DNA of 16,598 nt from an uncultured Spongiibacteraceae bacterium (GTDB lineage Bacteria > Pseudomonadota > Gammaproteobacteria > Pseudomonadales > CAMLJR01): the NCBI GenBank assembly GCA_946480345.1, contig CAMLJR010000056.1:1-16598 (forward strand), given 5' to 3'. A program made the translations under genes and the position numbers. Below are positions 8,190-14,955 of the stretch, one piece after another (position 1 is the stretch's first letter; each line of letters opens with the position of its first letter). Below the pieces are notes generated by a model that ran no database searches, had not been told where the DNA came from, and was given only the letters and a program-made list of their open reading frames with translations.

Positions 8190-8219
8190 ATGCTTTCCCC
8201 GGTCAAAATCCGAGCCGGA

Positions 8220-8228
8220 ACTATAGCA
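8220..8228 (-). promoter_or_regulatory. Extended -10 promoter (TGC-TATAGT) for the SRPBCC-moxR-DUF58-tgpA unit
   Basis: On the minus strand TGC followed by TATAGT lies about 30 bases before the ATG at 8189. This fits an extended -10 element; the -35 at 17 bases (TTAGTT) is poor, as is common for such promoters. The predicted start near 8213 would give a leader of about 24 bases carrying GGGGAAAG. No other good promoter is seen before moxR. Confidence 0.5.
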
Positions 8229-8277
8229 AAACGCTGTTGAGGAACTAATGAAGAATTGGAAAGAAAGAGCTACGAGA

Positions 8278-8301
8278 GCGCCGCGAAATAATCCGCGGCG
8301 C
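8278..8301 (-). terminator. Hairpin after the SVWR-repeat gene, probable terminator
   Basis: Arms GCGCCGCG (8278-8285) and CGCGGCGC (8294-8301) are perfect inverted copies with an 8-base loop. The hairpin begins 10 bases past the stop of the minus-strand gene ending at 8312. The sequence after it on that strand is only moderately T-rich (TCTCGTAGCTCTTTCTTTCC), so termination may be partial. Confidence 0.5.
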
Positions 8302-8311
8302 GCAAGAAATA

Positions 8312-8653
8312 TTACAGCGCAGTCCAAGGTGTACAAACTGGCACTTCGTTGATGTCTTTATATTCGCAAAGCGACACCGTGCCGTTCATACGATTCATCC
8401 GCCAGACCGACAACAAATCGTTGCCGACGATCAGACGATAATCGCCCGGCGTGGATTCTTTGTTACTCCACGGTGCACACGATGCGGGCGCGCCTTTGCT
8501 TTCAAAGCTGCACAGCGATACTTGGCCACTGCTTTCGTTAATGCGCCATACCGACAAATTCCCGCTGGTGATACCGCCGCTAAACGTTGCACCGGCATAA
8601 GCAGCTTGCGCTGCGCAAAACAACAATGGCAATGCAAACCGAGTAATACGCAT
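8312..8653 (-). CDS. Small secreted protein with two SVWR / Cys-Cys repeats, function unknown
   Basis: The protein is 113 residues. Residues 1-20 form a signal peptide (MRITRFALPLLF, cut after AYA). The mature part holds two copies of one unit, 48 residues apart: LSVWRINESSGQVSLC, 10 residues, CAPW (from 33) and LSVWRMNRMNGTVSLC, 10 residues, CTPW (from 81). The cysteine pairs Cys48/Cys59 and Cys96/Cys107 have identical spacing, so one disulphide per unit is likely in the periplasm (inference). I do not recognise a named family; the unit looks like a small beta-structure, perhaps for binding. The start is firm: AAGGAGAATAACC stands just before the ATG. A hairpin follows the stop, and the upstream gap has no same-strand gene close by, so it is probably a single-gene transcript. 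Confidence 0.8.
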   Translation of the reverse strand: MRITRFALPLLFCAAQAAYAGATFSGGITSGNLSVWRINESSGQVSLCSFESKGAPASCAPWSNKESTPGDYRLIVGNDLLSVWRMNRMNGTVSLCEYKDINEVPVCTPWTAL

Positions 8654-9009
8654 GGTTATTCTCCTTAGAATCCATCGGTAGACACATTATTGGAATTTTC
8701 TGAATTCACTTACCGTGAAATCGCCTGATCAGAATAGCGCAAAGCGTTGACGACACCGATAGTTCCAAGATTACGAATACGTGAGGTTTGACGCGATACA
8801 TGAAGGACCAAAATGTGCTACGAAAACTGACACAGGCTGTCAGGTGGAAAATGTTGTAGCGAGAAAGGCGAGACTGACGAATTTATAAAGGCGCAGTTAC
8901 GTCGATACGAAAATGCGGCCGGATCAATCGGTAACTTATGCGGATATGAATCGAGGGAGCTGGAACAGATGCGAGCCTGTGCAACCGATGCAACACAGGC
9001 TGCGGAAAA
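8654..9009. other. Intergenic gap (about 356 bases) between the SVWR-repeat gene and bTHX
   Basis: No gene with a believable start is seen on either strand. It contains the 5' region of the SVWR-repeat gene with its GGAG site, a 17-base dyad CTGACA-CAGGC-TGTCAG at 8827-8843, and the hairpin at 8974-9001. The word CACAGGCTG occurs twice, at 8831 and 8994. A 19-codon ORF at 8800-8859 lacks a ribosome site at the right distance. I see no clear sigma70 promoter for the minus-strand gene. Confidence 0.5.
8974..9001 (-). terminator. Hairpin just after the bTHX gene, possible terminator
   Basis: AGCCTGTG (8974-8981) and CACAGGCT (8994-9001) are perfect inverted arms around a 12-base loop. The hairpin starts 9 bases past the bTHX stop. 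There is no T-run beyond it on the minus strand, so it may act as a 3'-end stabilising structure rather than a full terminator. Confidence 0.35.
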
Positions 9010-9108
9010 TCACTTCTTCGCGCGTGCGCCTTTTTTACGAGGACGGGTGTTGCCGTAGGAACCTTTGAACACCTTGCCGCGAAAACTTCTCTTGTCACCT
9101 TTACCCAT
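9010..9108 (-). CDS. Small ribosomal subunit protein bTHX
   Basis: This is a 32-residue, highly basic protein: MGKGDKRSFRGKVFKG, then SYGNTRPRKKGARAKK. The MGKGD opening and the GSYGxTRPRKK centre are the hallmarks of bacterial bTHX, a small protein of the 30S head first found in Thermus and present in many Gram-negative bacteria. The start is firm: AGAGGAAA stands about eight bases before the ATG on the minus strand. The gene stands alone, with a hairpin after its stop and a long gap upstream. It is short enough to be missed by length-filtered gene callers. Which strand is coding is not in doubt, given the motif match and the ribosome site. Confidence 0.9.
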   Translation of the reverse strand: MGKGDKRSFRGKVFKGSYGNTRPRKKGARAKK

Positions 9109-9160
9109 GTCGAATTTCCTCTAGATCGAAATAAATCAAATACCGCAAAGCGGGCAAAAC

Positions 9161-9186
9161 CAGCCGGGCGCGTATGATGCCGGCTG
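9161..9186. repeat. Inverted repeat CAGCCGG-N12-CCGGCTG upstream of bTHX
   Basis: Two perfect 7-base arms (9161-9167 and 9180-9186) flank a 12-base centre. It lies about 53 bases before the bTHX ATG, so it could be an operator or, if transcribed, a leader hairpin. Nothing in the sequence decides between these. Confidence 0.4.
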
Positions 9187-9494
9187 AAGCCGCGCCGCGC
9201 AAGCGCGCGTAATGCTTGAGTTTGAGGTATCGATGGCAAAGCAGTGGCAGTGGCAAGCAATCGCCGAGCGATTAGAGGCCCCGCTCAAGTAAGCCTTCGG
9301 AAGCGGCCCCAACGAGGAGATTTTGGCTGTCGGTTTAACGCCTGTTTTTCAGCGGCATTTTTTTGACTCACCGAAGCCAGCGCCTTTCGCTCTCATCGCC
9401 ATTGCACCTTAGGTTATTGTTTCGATTAACAAAAAACCTTGAAAAACATAATGGCATAGTTTTCGCTCAACTCGATGCGGAGTTCAAATTGCTG

Positions 9495-9513
9495 ACGCCG
9501 CATCGGCGTTTTT
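9495..9513 (+). terminator. Terminator-like hairpin immediately before the diguanylate cyclase start
   Basis: ACGCCG (9495-9500), loop CAT, CGGCGT (9504-9509), with a run of five T from 9509 to 9513. It ends 15 bases before the cyclase ATG. It has the form of a small intrinsic terminator placed in a leader, so it could attenuate cyclase expression or end a short upstream transcript. A six-pair stem with a three-base loop is modest, and efficiency is uncertain. Confidence 0.4.
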
Positions 9514-9528
9514 GCTGCGAGATCCGCC

Positions 9529-10455
9529 ATGTCGGAAAAACAAAAATCTAACGCGACCACGATGCGCGTTGTAAGCCCGAGCGGATCGAGCACCCAACCA
9601 GACCTGAATCAGCAGCTGCTTACGCATTTGCGGTTTACGAACCTGTTGCATACCAGTCTGGATATCAACGAGATATTACGGCTATTCGCCCGCGAGCTGA
9701 TGCAACAGTTCAGCGCGCGATCGGTGCTGTATGAGCACCCGGCGCTGGATATCAAGATGGAATTCGGCGAGCCTGCCCTGCATCGCTGTTATTACCGTCT
9801 CGACGTCGATGGCGATGCTTTCGGCGAACTCACCTGTACGCGCAATAAGCGATTCACGAAACTCGAATTGGAGCGGCTTGAGCTTGCGATCAATTGCCTC
9901 ATGTTGCCGTTGCGCAATGCGCTGCAGTATCTGCGCGCAATGCAAAACGCGACGCGCGATGCATTGACTGGCGTAGGCAATCGACTGGCATTGGAAATCA
10001 CTGCCGAGCGCGAGATTGCGCTTGCGCGTCGCACCGGTCAGCCGAGCGCAATTCTGGTCATTGACATCGATCACTTCAAACAGATCAACGATCGCTTTGG
10101 CCACGCGATGGGCGATCAGGCACTTATCGAAACGGCGAATCGGCTTAAGCAGAACTGTCGCGAATCGGATTCGATCTTTCGCTACGGCGGCGAGGAATTT
10201 GTGGTGCTGCTAGGTCAAACCGAAGAAAACGGCGCGGTAACCATCGCGGAGCGGATTCGCAGCGCCATCGGCGCGATCAATATCGGCGGCGGCGGCAGAC
10301 AGAATACTTCTATCACCGCTAGCATCGGTATTGCGGTATTGAACCGCAACGAGACCCTGCATGCCTGGTTCGATCGTGCGGATCGCGCGCTGTATCTCGC
10401 TAAACAAGCCGGTCGTAATCGCGTCGTTCGGGCGGCACAACGCAATATCGCTTGA
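9529..10455 (+). CDS. Diguanylate cyclase (GGDEF domain, GGEEF signature) with N-terminal sensor-like region
   Basis: It makes cyclic di-GMP from two GTP. The protein is 308 residues with no signal peptide or membrane helix, so it should be cytosolic. Residues about 25-135 look like a GAF-type sensory part followed by a helix into RDALTGVGNR (143-152), the usual GGDEF entry. Metal-binding aspartates lie in VIDIDHFKQIND (177-188). The active-site signature is GGEEF at 220-224, the active variant. RESD at 211-214, five residues before it, is an intact RxxD inhibitory site, so product feedback is expected. The ribosome site is weak (GCGAGA before the ATG at 9529); a later in-frame ATG at codon 12 is possible. 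A hairpin with T-run stands just upstream, and a strong terminator lies downstream. Confidence 0.93.
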   Translation: MSEKQKSNATTMRVVSPSGSSTQPDLNQQLLTHLRFTNLLHTSLDINEILRLFARELMQQFSARSVLYEHPALDIKMEFGEPALHRCYYRLDVDGDAFGELTCTRNKRFTKLELERLELAINCLMLPLRNALQYLRAMQNATRDALTGVGNRLALEITAEREIALARRTGQPSAILVIDIDHFKQINDRFGHAMGDQALIETANRLKQNCRESDSIFRYGGEEFVVLLGQTEENGAVTIAERIRSAIGAINIGGGGRQNTSITASIGIAVLNRNETLHAWFDRADRALYLAKQAGRNRVVRAAQRNIA

Positions 10456-10483
10456 GCCTCAACAAGCATCCCCGCCTATTAAC

Positions 10484-10513
10484 AAAAACGCCGGCAAATG
10501 CCGGCGTTTTTTT
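10484..10513. terminator. Bidirectional Rho-independent terminator between the diguanylate cyclase and rluB
   Basis: CGCCGGC (10489-10495), loop AAAT, GCCGGCG (10500-10506), followed by seven T on the plus strand and preceded by five A, which read as five T on the minus strand. It serves both converging genes. Confidence 0.93.
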
Positions 10514-10523
10514 ATCTGAGTTT

Positions 10524-11420
10524 TTATTTCCGGCGCTTTATTTCCGGGGAGGATTCGCGTCGTGCTTTGCTGAGCTGAGGCGTCGGACGGTTCTTGCGCT
10601 GCTGTCGTTCCAGATCGAGTTTTTCCTGTTGTGCGATCGGGGTCGATGCGGCGGCTGGTACGGGTAAGGCGGCCAGCTCGTAAAGCGCTGTCACATGCTC
10701 GGGCGGCATTTCCTGCCATTGGCCCTGTTTCAGACGTGCCGGCAAAAAAACCGGACCGAAGCGCACACGTTTAAGGCGATTCACTTTCAGGTTTTGCGAT
10801 TCCCACAGACGGCGCACTTCACGATTGCGCCCCTCCATCAGGCACACATAAAACCAGCGGTTCGCCGCATCCTCGGCGCTGTTACCTTCGGTGATATCGG
10901 TAAAACGCGCAGGCCCGTCGTCGAGCACAACGCCCTTGCGCAACCGCTCCAATATCTCGTCATTCACCTCGCCGAGCACGCGGCACAGATATTCGCGATC
11001 GATATTGGTCGATGGATGCATCAGCGCATTGGCCAGCTCGCCATCGGTCGTGAACAGCAGCAGCCCGCTCGTATTGAAATCGAGCCGCCCCACGGCAATC
11101 CAACGCTCGCCGCGCAATTTGGGCAGGCGCTCGAATACCGTCGGCCGCCCTTCCGGGTCACGCGCGGTACAAATTTCACCTTCGGGTTTGTTGTAAACCA
11201 GGACGCGAGCACGACGCTCTTCAGCCAGGCGCAACGCAATCGGATGGCCATCGACCAGGATCCGGTCCTGCTCACCGACGCGATCGCCGAGATGCGCGAT
11301 CTTGCCATTCACCGTCACTCGATTCGTGCTGATCAGCTTTTCCATATCCCGACGCGAGCCAAGACCAGCGCGCGCGAGTACCTTTTGCAGTTTTTCTCCG
11401 GACGGATTCAGATCACTCAC
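10524..11420 (-). CDS. rluB: 23S rRNA pseudouridine(2605) synthase RluB
   Basis: RluB turns U2605 of 23S rRNA (E. coli numbering) into pseudouridine. The protein is 298 residues. An S4 RNA-binding domain spans about 7-60 (EKLQKVLARAGLGSRRDMEKLI), and the RsuA/RluB catalytic domain from about 72 carries Asp114 in GRLDFNTSGLLLFT, then EGRNREVRRLWE. The tail (about 240-298) is Pro/Lys/Arg-rich, as in many RluBs. RluE and RsuA are paralogues; the length and the place after scpB favour RluB. The start is a GTG three bases past the scpB TAA, with GAAGG inside the scpB end, so the two are coupled. It is the last gene of the rnm-yciO-scpA-scpB-rluB row and ends at the bidirectional terminator. Confidence 0.93.
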   Translation of the reverse strand: MSDLNPSGEKLQKVLARAGLGSRRDMEKLISTNRVTVNGKIAHLGDRVGEQDRILVDGHPIALRLAEERRARVLVYNKPEGEICTARDPEGRPTVFERLPKLRGERWIAVGRLDFNTSGLLLFTTDGELANALMHPSTNIDREYLCRVLGEVNDEILERLRKGVVLDDGPARFTDITEGNSAEDAANRWFYVCLMEGRNREVRRLWESQNLKVNRLKRVRFGPVFLPARLKQGQWQEMPPEHVTALYELAALPVPAAASTPIAQQEKLDLERQQRKNRPTPQLSKARRESSPEIKRRK

Positions 11421-11423
11421 GGG

Positions 11424-12386
11424 TTACACATTACCTTCGGTGCGGTCATCCGCAGCGTTTTCATCAGTAGTTTCGTTGCTGTCGAACAGGGTTTCATCAT
11501 CCGCAGCCTGCTCATCGACAAATGGCTGCTCTGCGTCAACCGCTTGCTCCTCGCGCGACGCCAACATCGCAAACGTGATCGGGGCCTGCTCTTGTTCCTC
11601 CTCCGCTACCACCACCGCCTCCATCGCAGCCGCCAGCTCGCTGACTTCGTCATTAAGCTGTGGCTGTTCTTCGGGCATAACGGTATCGATGCCTTCGAGC
11701 GCGAGCTCTGTATTCATCGAATCGAGATCGCGGATTTCCGCCAGCGTCGGCAGATCGTCCAGATTTTGCAGATTGAAGTAATCGAGAAAGCGACGGGTGG
11801 TGGCATACATCGCCGGACGACCAGGCACATCTTTATGGCCGACTACGCGCACCCAATCGCGTTCGAGCAGAGTCTTGATGATGTTCGACGCGACCGCGAC
11901 GCCGCGAATATCCTCAATATCGCCCCGTGTAATAGGCTGGCGATAAGCGATCAGCGCAAGCGTTTCGAGCAGTGCGCGGCTATAGCGTTGTGGTTTTTCT
12001 TCCCACAACCGCGCGATCCACGGCGCAACATCCTGAATCACCTGAAACCGATAGCCACTCGCCACCTCGCGCAACTCGAAGCTGCGTCCCTCGCAGGCGG
12101 CGGCAATATTGGCCAGCGCAGCGCGCAGCTCGTCTTTGCTCGGGCGTCCGCTCTCGTCATCGCCAAATAAAGCCGCAAGATCGTCGAGCGTCAGCGGTTT
12201 ACCGGCGGCGAGCAGTGCGCCTTCGACAATGCGTTGCAATAACTCCGGAGACACGGCGTCTGCCGCAGGAAATTCAGCTGGCTCAACTACGGCGTCTTCG
12301 GTCGATAGCTCGGCTTCGTCGGGCGCGTCGGTTGGGTTGGTCAAAGGGGCTTGGGTCGTGTTCATAGTCGCATTGGAGATAGTCAT
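11424..12386 (-). CDS. scpB: Segregation and condensation protein B (ScpB), long form with acidic tail
   Basis: ScpB dimers bind ScpA and, with SMC, form the bacterial condensin. From the ATG at 12386 the protein has 320 residues, against roughly 180-200 in the minimal family. The two winged-helix domains occupy about 46-216: LLQRIVEGALLAAGKPLTL, then YSRALLETLALIAYRQPITR, GDIEDIRGVAVASNIIKTLL and the PGRPAMYATTRRFLDYF end. Residues 217-320 form a Glu/Asp-rich tail predicted to be disordered. The start choice is not secure: no good ribosome site precedes 12386, an ATG at 12365 is as poor, and a TTG at 12443 would overlap scpA by about 50 bases. The ATG at 12386 lies 4 bases after the scpA stop, so coupling to scpA is likely. 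Confidence 0.9.
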   Translation of the reverse strand: MTISNATMNTTQAPLTNPTDAPDEAELSTEDAVVEPAEFPAADAVSPELLQRIVEGALLAAGKPLTLDDLAALFGDDESGRPSKDELRAALANIAAACEGRSFELREVASGYRFQVIQDVAPWIARLWEEKPQRYSRALLETLALIAYRQPITRGDIEDIRGVAVASNIIKTLLERDWVRVVGHKDVPGRPAMYATTRRFLDYFNLQNLDDLPTLAEIRDLDSMNTELALEGIDTVMPEEQPQLNDEVSELAAAMEAVVVAEEEQEQAPITFAMLASREEQAVDAEQPFVDEQAADDETLFDSNETTDENAADDRTEGNV

Positions 12387-12390
12387 TTCG

Positions 12391-13269
12391 TTAGCTGGCT
12401 TTGGCTTTGACGTGGATGGGTCCGAACGGCTCGGTTTGAACAATTTCCAGCAGCGATTCCTTGATCAATTCCATCACGGCGAGGAATGTGACTACGACAC
12501 CCAGTCGCCCCTCCTCCGCAGAAAACAACGACACAAATGGCGTAAAGCGATTCGGCGAAACGCGCGCCAGCACCTCGGACATGCGCTCGCGCGTCGACAG
12601 TTTTTCTTTCTGCACGTGGTGGCTTACGAACATATCGGCCCGGCGCAGCACTTCCGATAACGCAATCATCAGTTCTTTCAGATCGACGTGCGGTTCCGGT
12701 TTGGTCTTGTCGAGATCGGGCAACTCCACCGACGGCAGATGAATTTCACGCCCGAGACGCGGCAACGCATCGATATTCTCCGCCGCTTTCTTGAAGCGCT
12801 CGTATTCCTGCAGACGCCGGATCAGCTGCGCGCGCGGATCTTCCTCTTCCTCTTCAGCCTCGGCCGAACGCGGCAACAGCATTCGCGATTTGATTTCGGC
12901 GAGCATCGCGGCCATCAGTAGATATTCGGCTGCCAGCTCGAATTGCATCGCGCTCATCATGTTCACGTAATGCATGTATTGCGTGGTGATGGCGGCAACG
13001 TTGATTTCGAGAATATCGATGTTCTGACGCTTGATCAGATACAGCAGCAGATCGAGGGGACCTTCGAACGCTTCCAGGAAGACCTCGAGCGCCTCCGGAG
13101 GAATATAGAGATCCTTCGGGAGTTCAGTCAGTGGCTTGCCCTGCACGATGGCAAAAGGCAATTCGGTCTGCTGCGCGCTCGCCTGCCGCAGTTCCATCAA
13201 GCGTGGAGCAACCGCTGCTGGCTCAACCTCTTCAGATTGATTATCAATGGCTTGCAGATCAGAGTTCAC
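12391..13269 (-). CDS. scpA: Segregation and condensation protein A (ScpA, kleisin)
   Basis: ScpA is the kleisin that bridges the SMC heads. The core begins with LEVFLEAFEGPLDLLLYLIKRQNIDILEI (in pieces at about 61-90), followed by TQYMHYV, ELAAEYLLMAAMLAEIKSRM and a Glu-rich linker, then the C-terminal winged helix with VVVTFLAVMELIKESLL that binds the other SMC head. The N-terminal extension (LPFAIVQGKPLTELPKDLYIP) is of the kind seen in Pseudomonas ScpA. The start is uncertain. The frame allows TTG at 13308, TTG at 13293 and GTG at 13269. A TATAAT at 13317-13322 would put the RNA start near 13310, which argues against 13308, so the GTG is chosen (292 residues). scpB follows after 4 bases. 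Its presence with scpB implies an SMC-type condensin rather than MukBEF. Confidence 0.92.
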   Translation of the reverse strand: MNSDLQAIDNQSEEVEPAAVAPRLMELRQASAQQTELPFAIVQGKPLTELPKDLYIPPEALEVFLEAFEGPLDLLLYLIKRQNIDILEINVAAITTQYMHYVNMMSAMQFELAAEYLLMAAMLAEIKSRMLLPRSAEAEEEEEDPRAQLIRRLQEYERFKKAAENIDALPRLGREIHLPSVELPDLDKTKPEPHVDLKELMIALSEVLRRADMFVSHHVQKEKLSTRERMSEVLARVSPNRFTPFVSLFSAEEGRLGVVVTFLAVMELIKESLLEIVQTEPFGPIHVKAKAS

Positions 13270-13316
13270 GCTGATTGTATTCTCAATTACCAATGGAGGA
13301 AGACGCAAAACGCGGC

Positions 13317-13322
13317 ATTATA
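13317..13322 (-). promoter_or_regulatory. Candidate -10 element TATAAT before scpA
   Basis: A perfect TATAAT on the minus strand lies in the 112-base gap between yciO and the chosen scpA start. The -35 at 17 bases (TATCGG) is poor. If used, it would give scpA-scpB-rluB a transcript separate from rnm-yciO, with a leader of about 40 bases to the GTG at 13269. Confidence 0.35.
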
Positions 13323-13381
13323 ACGACAGCATCCCGGTGCCGATAGCGAACAATGCCGCCCTTGCAGAGACGCCGTATCGA

Positions 13382-14005
13382 TCAACTTTCGAAAGGTGCG
13401 ATGTCACCGCGCCCCTGACGCACGATAACGGGGACATCGTCGGCGAGATCAATCACCGACGTCGGCTCGTGGCCGCAAATACCACCGTCGATCACGAGAT
13501 CGACTTCGCGCTCTAACCGTTCGCGGATCAGCTCGGGATCGGTCATCGGCAGTTCGTCGCCGGGTAACATCAATGTCACGCTCATCAGCGGCTCACCGAG
13601 CGCTTCCAGCAAGTCCAACGCAATTCGATTCTCTGGCACTCGCAGACCGATCGTGCGGCGCTTGGGATGCAACAACCGGCGCGGGACCTCCTCGGTTGCT
13701 TTAAGAATGAAGGTGTATGGCCCCGGCGTGTGATTGCGGATCAATCGGAACACCGAGTTATTCACGCGGGCGTAGGTGCCAAGCTCTGACAGATCGCGGC
13801 ATACCAGCGTGAAATTGTGATCGTTATCGAGTTTGCGAATGCGCCGAATACGCTCCAGCGCCGCTTTGTCGCCCAAATGACAGCCGATGGCGTAGGCCGA
13901 ATCGGTCGGATACACGATGACGCCGCCGGCGCGCACGATGGCCACGGCCTGAGTGATTAGCCGTGCCTGCGGATTGACGGGGTGGATCTGGAAAAATTGA
14001 CTCAT
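13382..14005 (-). CDS. yciO: YciO, Sua5/YciO/YrdC-family (threonylcarbamoyl-AMP synthase-like) protein
   Basis: The protein has 207 residues. MSQFFQIHPVNPQARLI matches the start of E. coli YciO closely, so the ATG at 14005, with GAGGGA three bases upstream, is preferred over an in-frame start at 14050. The nucleotide-binding family core is visible in GGVIVYPTDSAYAIGC (27-42), RIRKLDNDHNFTLVCRDL (55-72), NHTPGPYTFILKAT and RRTIGLRVP. Sua5 and TsaC make threonylcarbamoyl-AMP for tRNA t6A; YciO is a related but distinct branch whose main role is less sure. It follows rnm by 23 bases on the same strand and precedes scpA, an order also known in Pseudomonas. Confidence 0.92.
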   Translation of the reverse strand: MSQFFQIHPVNPQARLITQAVAIVRAGGVIVYPTDSAYAIGCHLGDKAALERIRRIRKLDNDHNFTLVCRDLSELGTYARVNNSVFRLIRNHTPGPYTFILKATEEVPRRLLHPKRRTIGLRVPENRIALDLLEALGEPLMSVTLMLPGDELPMTDPELIRERLEREVDLVIDGGICGHEPTSVIDLADDVPVIVRQGRGDIAPFES

Positions 14006-14028
14006 TAATCCCTCGGAGCTCATGTGAT

Positions 14029-14865
14029 TTATATCATCCAGCGTTGCCAAACCGGCTTACAACCCTCTGGCAAGTCATTGATTTGGCCTAATTCGCACCA
14101 ATTACTCGGGCCATGAAAATCGCTGCCTGCCGACGCCTCAAGACCATTCTGATTACACAGCTGGGCGATGAAACGGCTCTCATCGGCTAACTGCCGACCG
14201 ACGACGACTTCGATCGCACCCCCGCCACAAGCCGCAAATTCTGCCGCCAATTTACGGAGCCGCGCACCCGTCTGGCGGTATTTGCTTGGATGCGCAATGA
14301 CGGCGACGCCACCGGCAGCGCGAATCCACTCCACGACTTGTGCGAGTTCGGGCCACAGCACTTTGATATCGCCGGGCTTGCCCGCGCCGAGATATCGATC
14401 GAATGCTTCTTCTTCGTTGCGCACGAAACCCTTCGCGACCATGAAACGGGCAAAATGTGGCCGCCCGATCTGGGAGTTGCCAGCCAGAGCAGTCGCACCT
14501 TCAAAGGCATCGGGGAGGCCGAGCTTGGCAAGTCTTGCGCCGATCATTTCGGCGCGCTGCACCCGCACTCCCGCGAAGAATTCACAAGCGGAGATCGTCG
14601 CGGGGTGGTCCAGCGCAATGCCAAGCCCCACCACATGCACGCTCATGTGACTCCAAACGCAGGAATACTCCACCGCCGGCACGATCTGCAACGGCACTTC
14701 GGGCGAATTGCGCAACCATGCGAGAGCCGCCGCAGCACCGGAAACGGTATCGTGATCGGTAATGGCCAGCAGCCGGACGCCATTCTGCACAGCCCGCTCG
14801 CATAGTTCGACCGGGCTGAGCTTGCCATCGGATGCATTGGTATGGGAGTGGAGATCGACTTGCAA
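14029..14865 (-). CDS. rnm: PHP-domain phosphoesterase Rnm (RNase AM / YciV; 3',5'-nucleoside bisphosphate phosphatase)
   Basis: In E. coli this enzyme (formerly YciV/TrpH) releases 5' nucleotides from short RNA oligomers, acts on 3',5'-bisphosphate nucleotides and trims rRNA 5' ends. The protein has 278 residues. All expected metal ligands are visible: His6 and His8 (DLHSHT), Asp37 and His38 (ITDHD), Glu66 (PAVEYS), His77, His137 (GRPHFAR), His192 (VIAHPSKY), Asp249 and His251 (GSDFHGP). The start is a TTG at 14865, supported by AGGGG seven bases upstream and by the DLHSHT motif, which must lie near the N-terminus. No in-frame ATG upstream fits. It heads the minus-strand row rnm-yciO-scpA-scpB-rluB and faces the plus-strand membrane-protein gene across 166 bases. 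Confidence 0.92.
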   Translation of the reverse strand: MQVDLHSHTNASDGKLSPVELCERAVQNGVRLLAITDHDTVSGAAAALAWLRNSPEVPLQIVPAVEYSCVWSHMSVHVVGLGIALDHPATISACEFFAGVRVQRAEMIGARLAKLGLPDAFEGATALAGNSQIGRPHFARFMVAKGFVRNEEEAFDRYLGAGKPGDIKVLWPELAQVVEWIRAAGGVAVIAHPSKYRQTGARLRKLAAEFAACGGGAIEVVVGRQLADESRFIAQLCNQNGLEASAGSDFHGPSNWCELGQINDLPEGCKPVWQRWMI

Positions 14866-14955
14866 ACAGCTGCCCCTATGGCGTTAACGTTTTCAACGAC
14901 GTGAAACTTTTGGTCGCGCGAATACTTGGAGGTGGAGAGCCTATGAGGAAGGCAG

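Larger units (their letters stand above)
9109..9528. other. Divergent gap (420 bases) between bTHX and the diguanylate cyclase, structured
   Basis: No gene is called here. The gap must hold the promoters of both flanking genes, but I cannot place either with confidence. It holds the dyad at 9161-9186, a possible tiny plus-strand ORF (ATG 9212 or 9233 to TAA 9292; GAGG five bases before 9233; 26 or 19 codons), and GCT/AGC- and GGCC-based pairing around 9277-9308. A weak stem ends in ATTTTTTT at 9356-9363, which could end a short plus-strand transcript. The hairpin at 9495-9513 sits just before the cyclase start. Confidence 0.45.

Noticed and set aside
8190..8336. An N-terminal extension of the SRPBCC protein to an ATG at 8336
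   Set aside because: It would run through the extended -10 promoter and the hairpin and into the end of the neighbouring gene. The internal ATG at 8189 has a strong ribosome site and the family-typical start.
8800..8859. A 19-codon plus-strand ORF
   Set aside because: There is no ribosome site at a proper distance, no motif, and it overlaps the dyad at 8827-8843.
9141..9200. Fragments (CCGCAAAGCGGGCAAAACC and following) resembling parts of a cyclic di-GMP riboswitch
   Set aside because: The order and spacing of the conserved pieces do not match the GEMM core. The stretch is far from the cyclase start and is at least as likely the bTHX upstream region.
8883..9260. A 125-codon minus-strand open frame over the bTHX gene and its leader
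   Set aside because: It overlaps the bTHX gene in another frame, lacks a ribosome site, and its translation shows no recognisable motif. The bTHX frame has a clear motif match and ribosome site.
10695..12170. A 491-codon plus-strand open frame opposite rluB and scpB
   Set aside because: It is antisense to two genes with clear family motifs, and its translation is rich in His/Arg/Gln with no domain, as expected for the shadow of GC-rich coding DNA.
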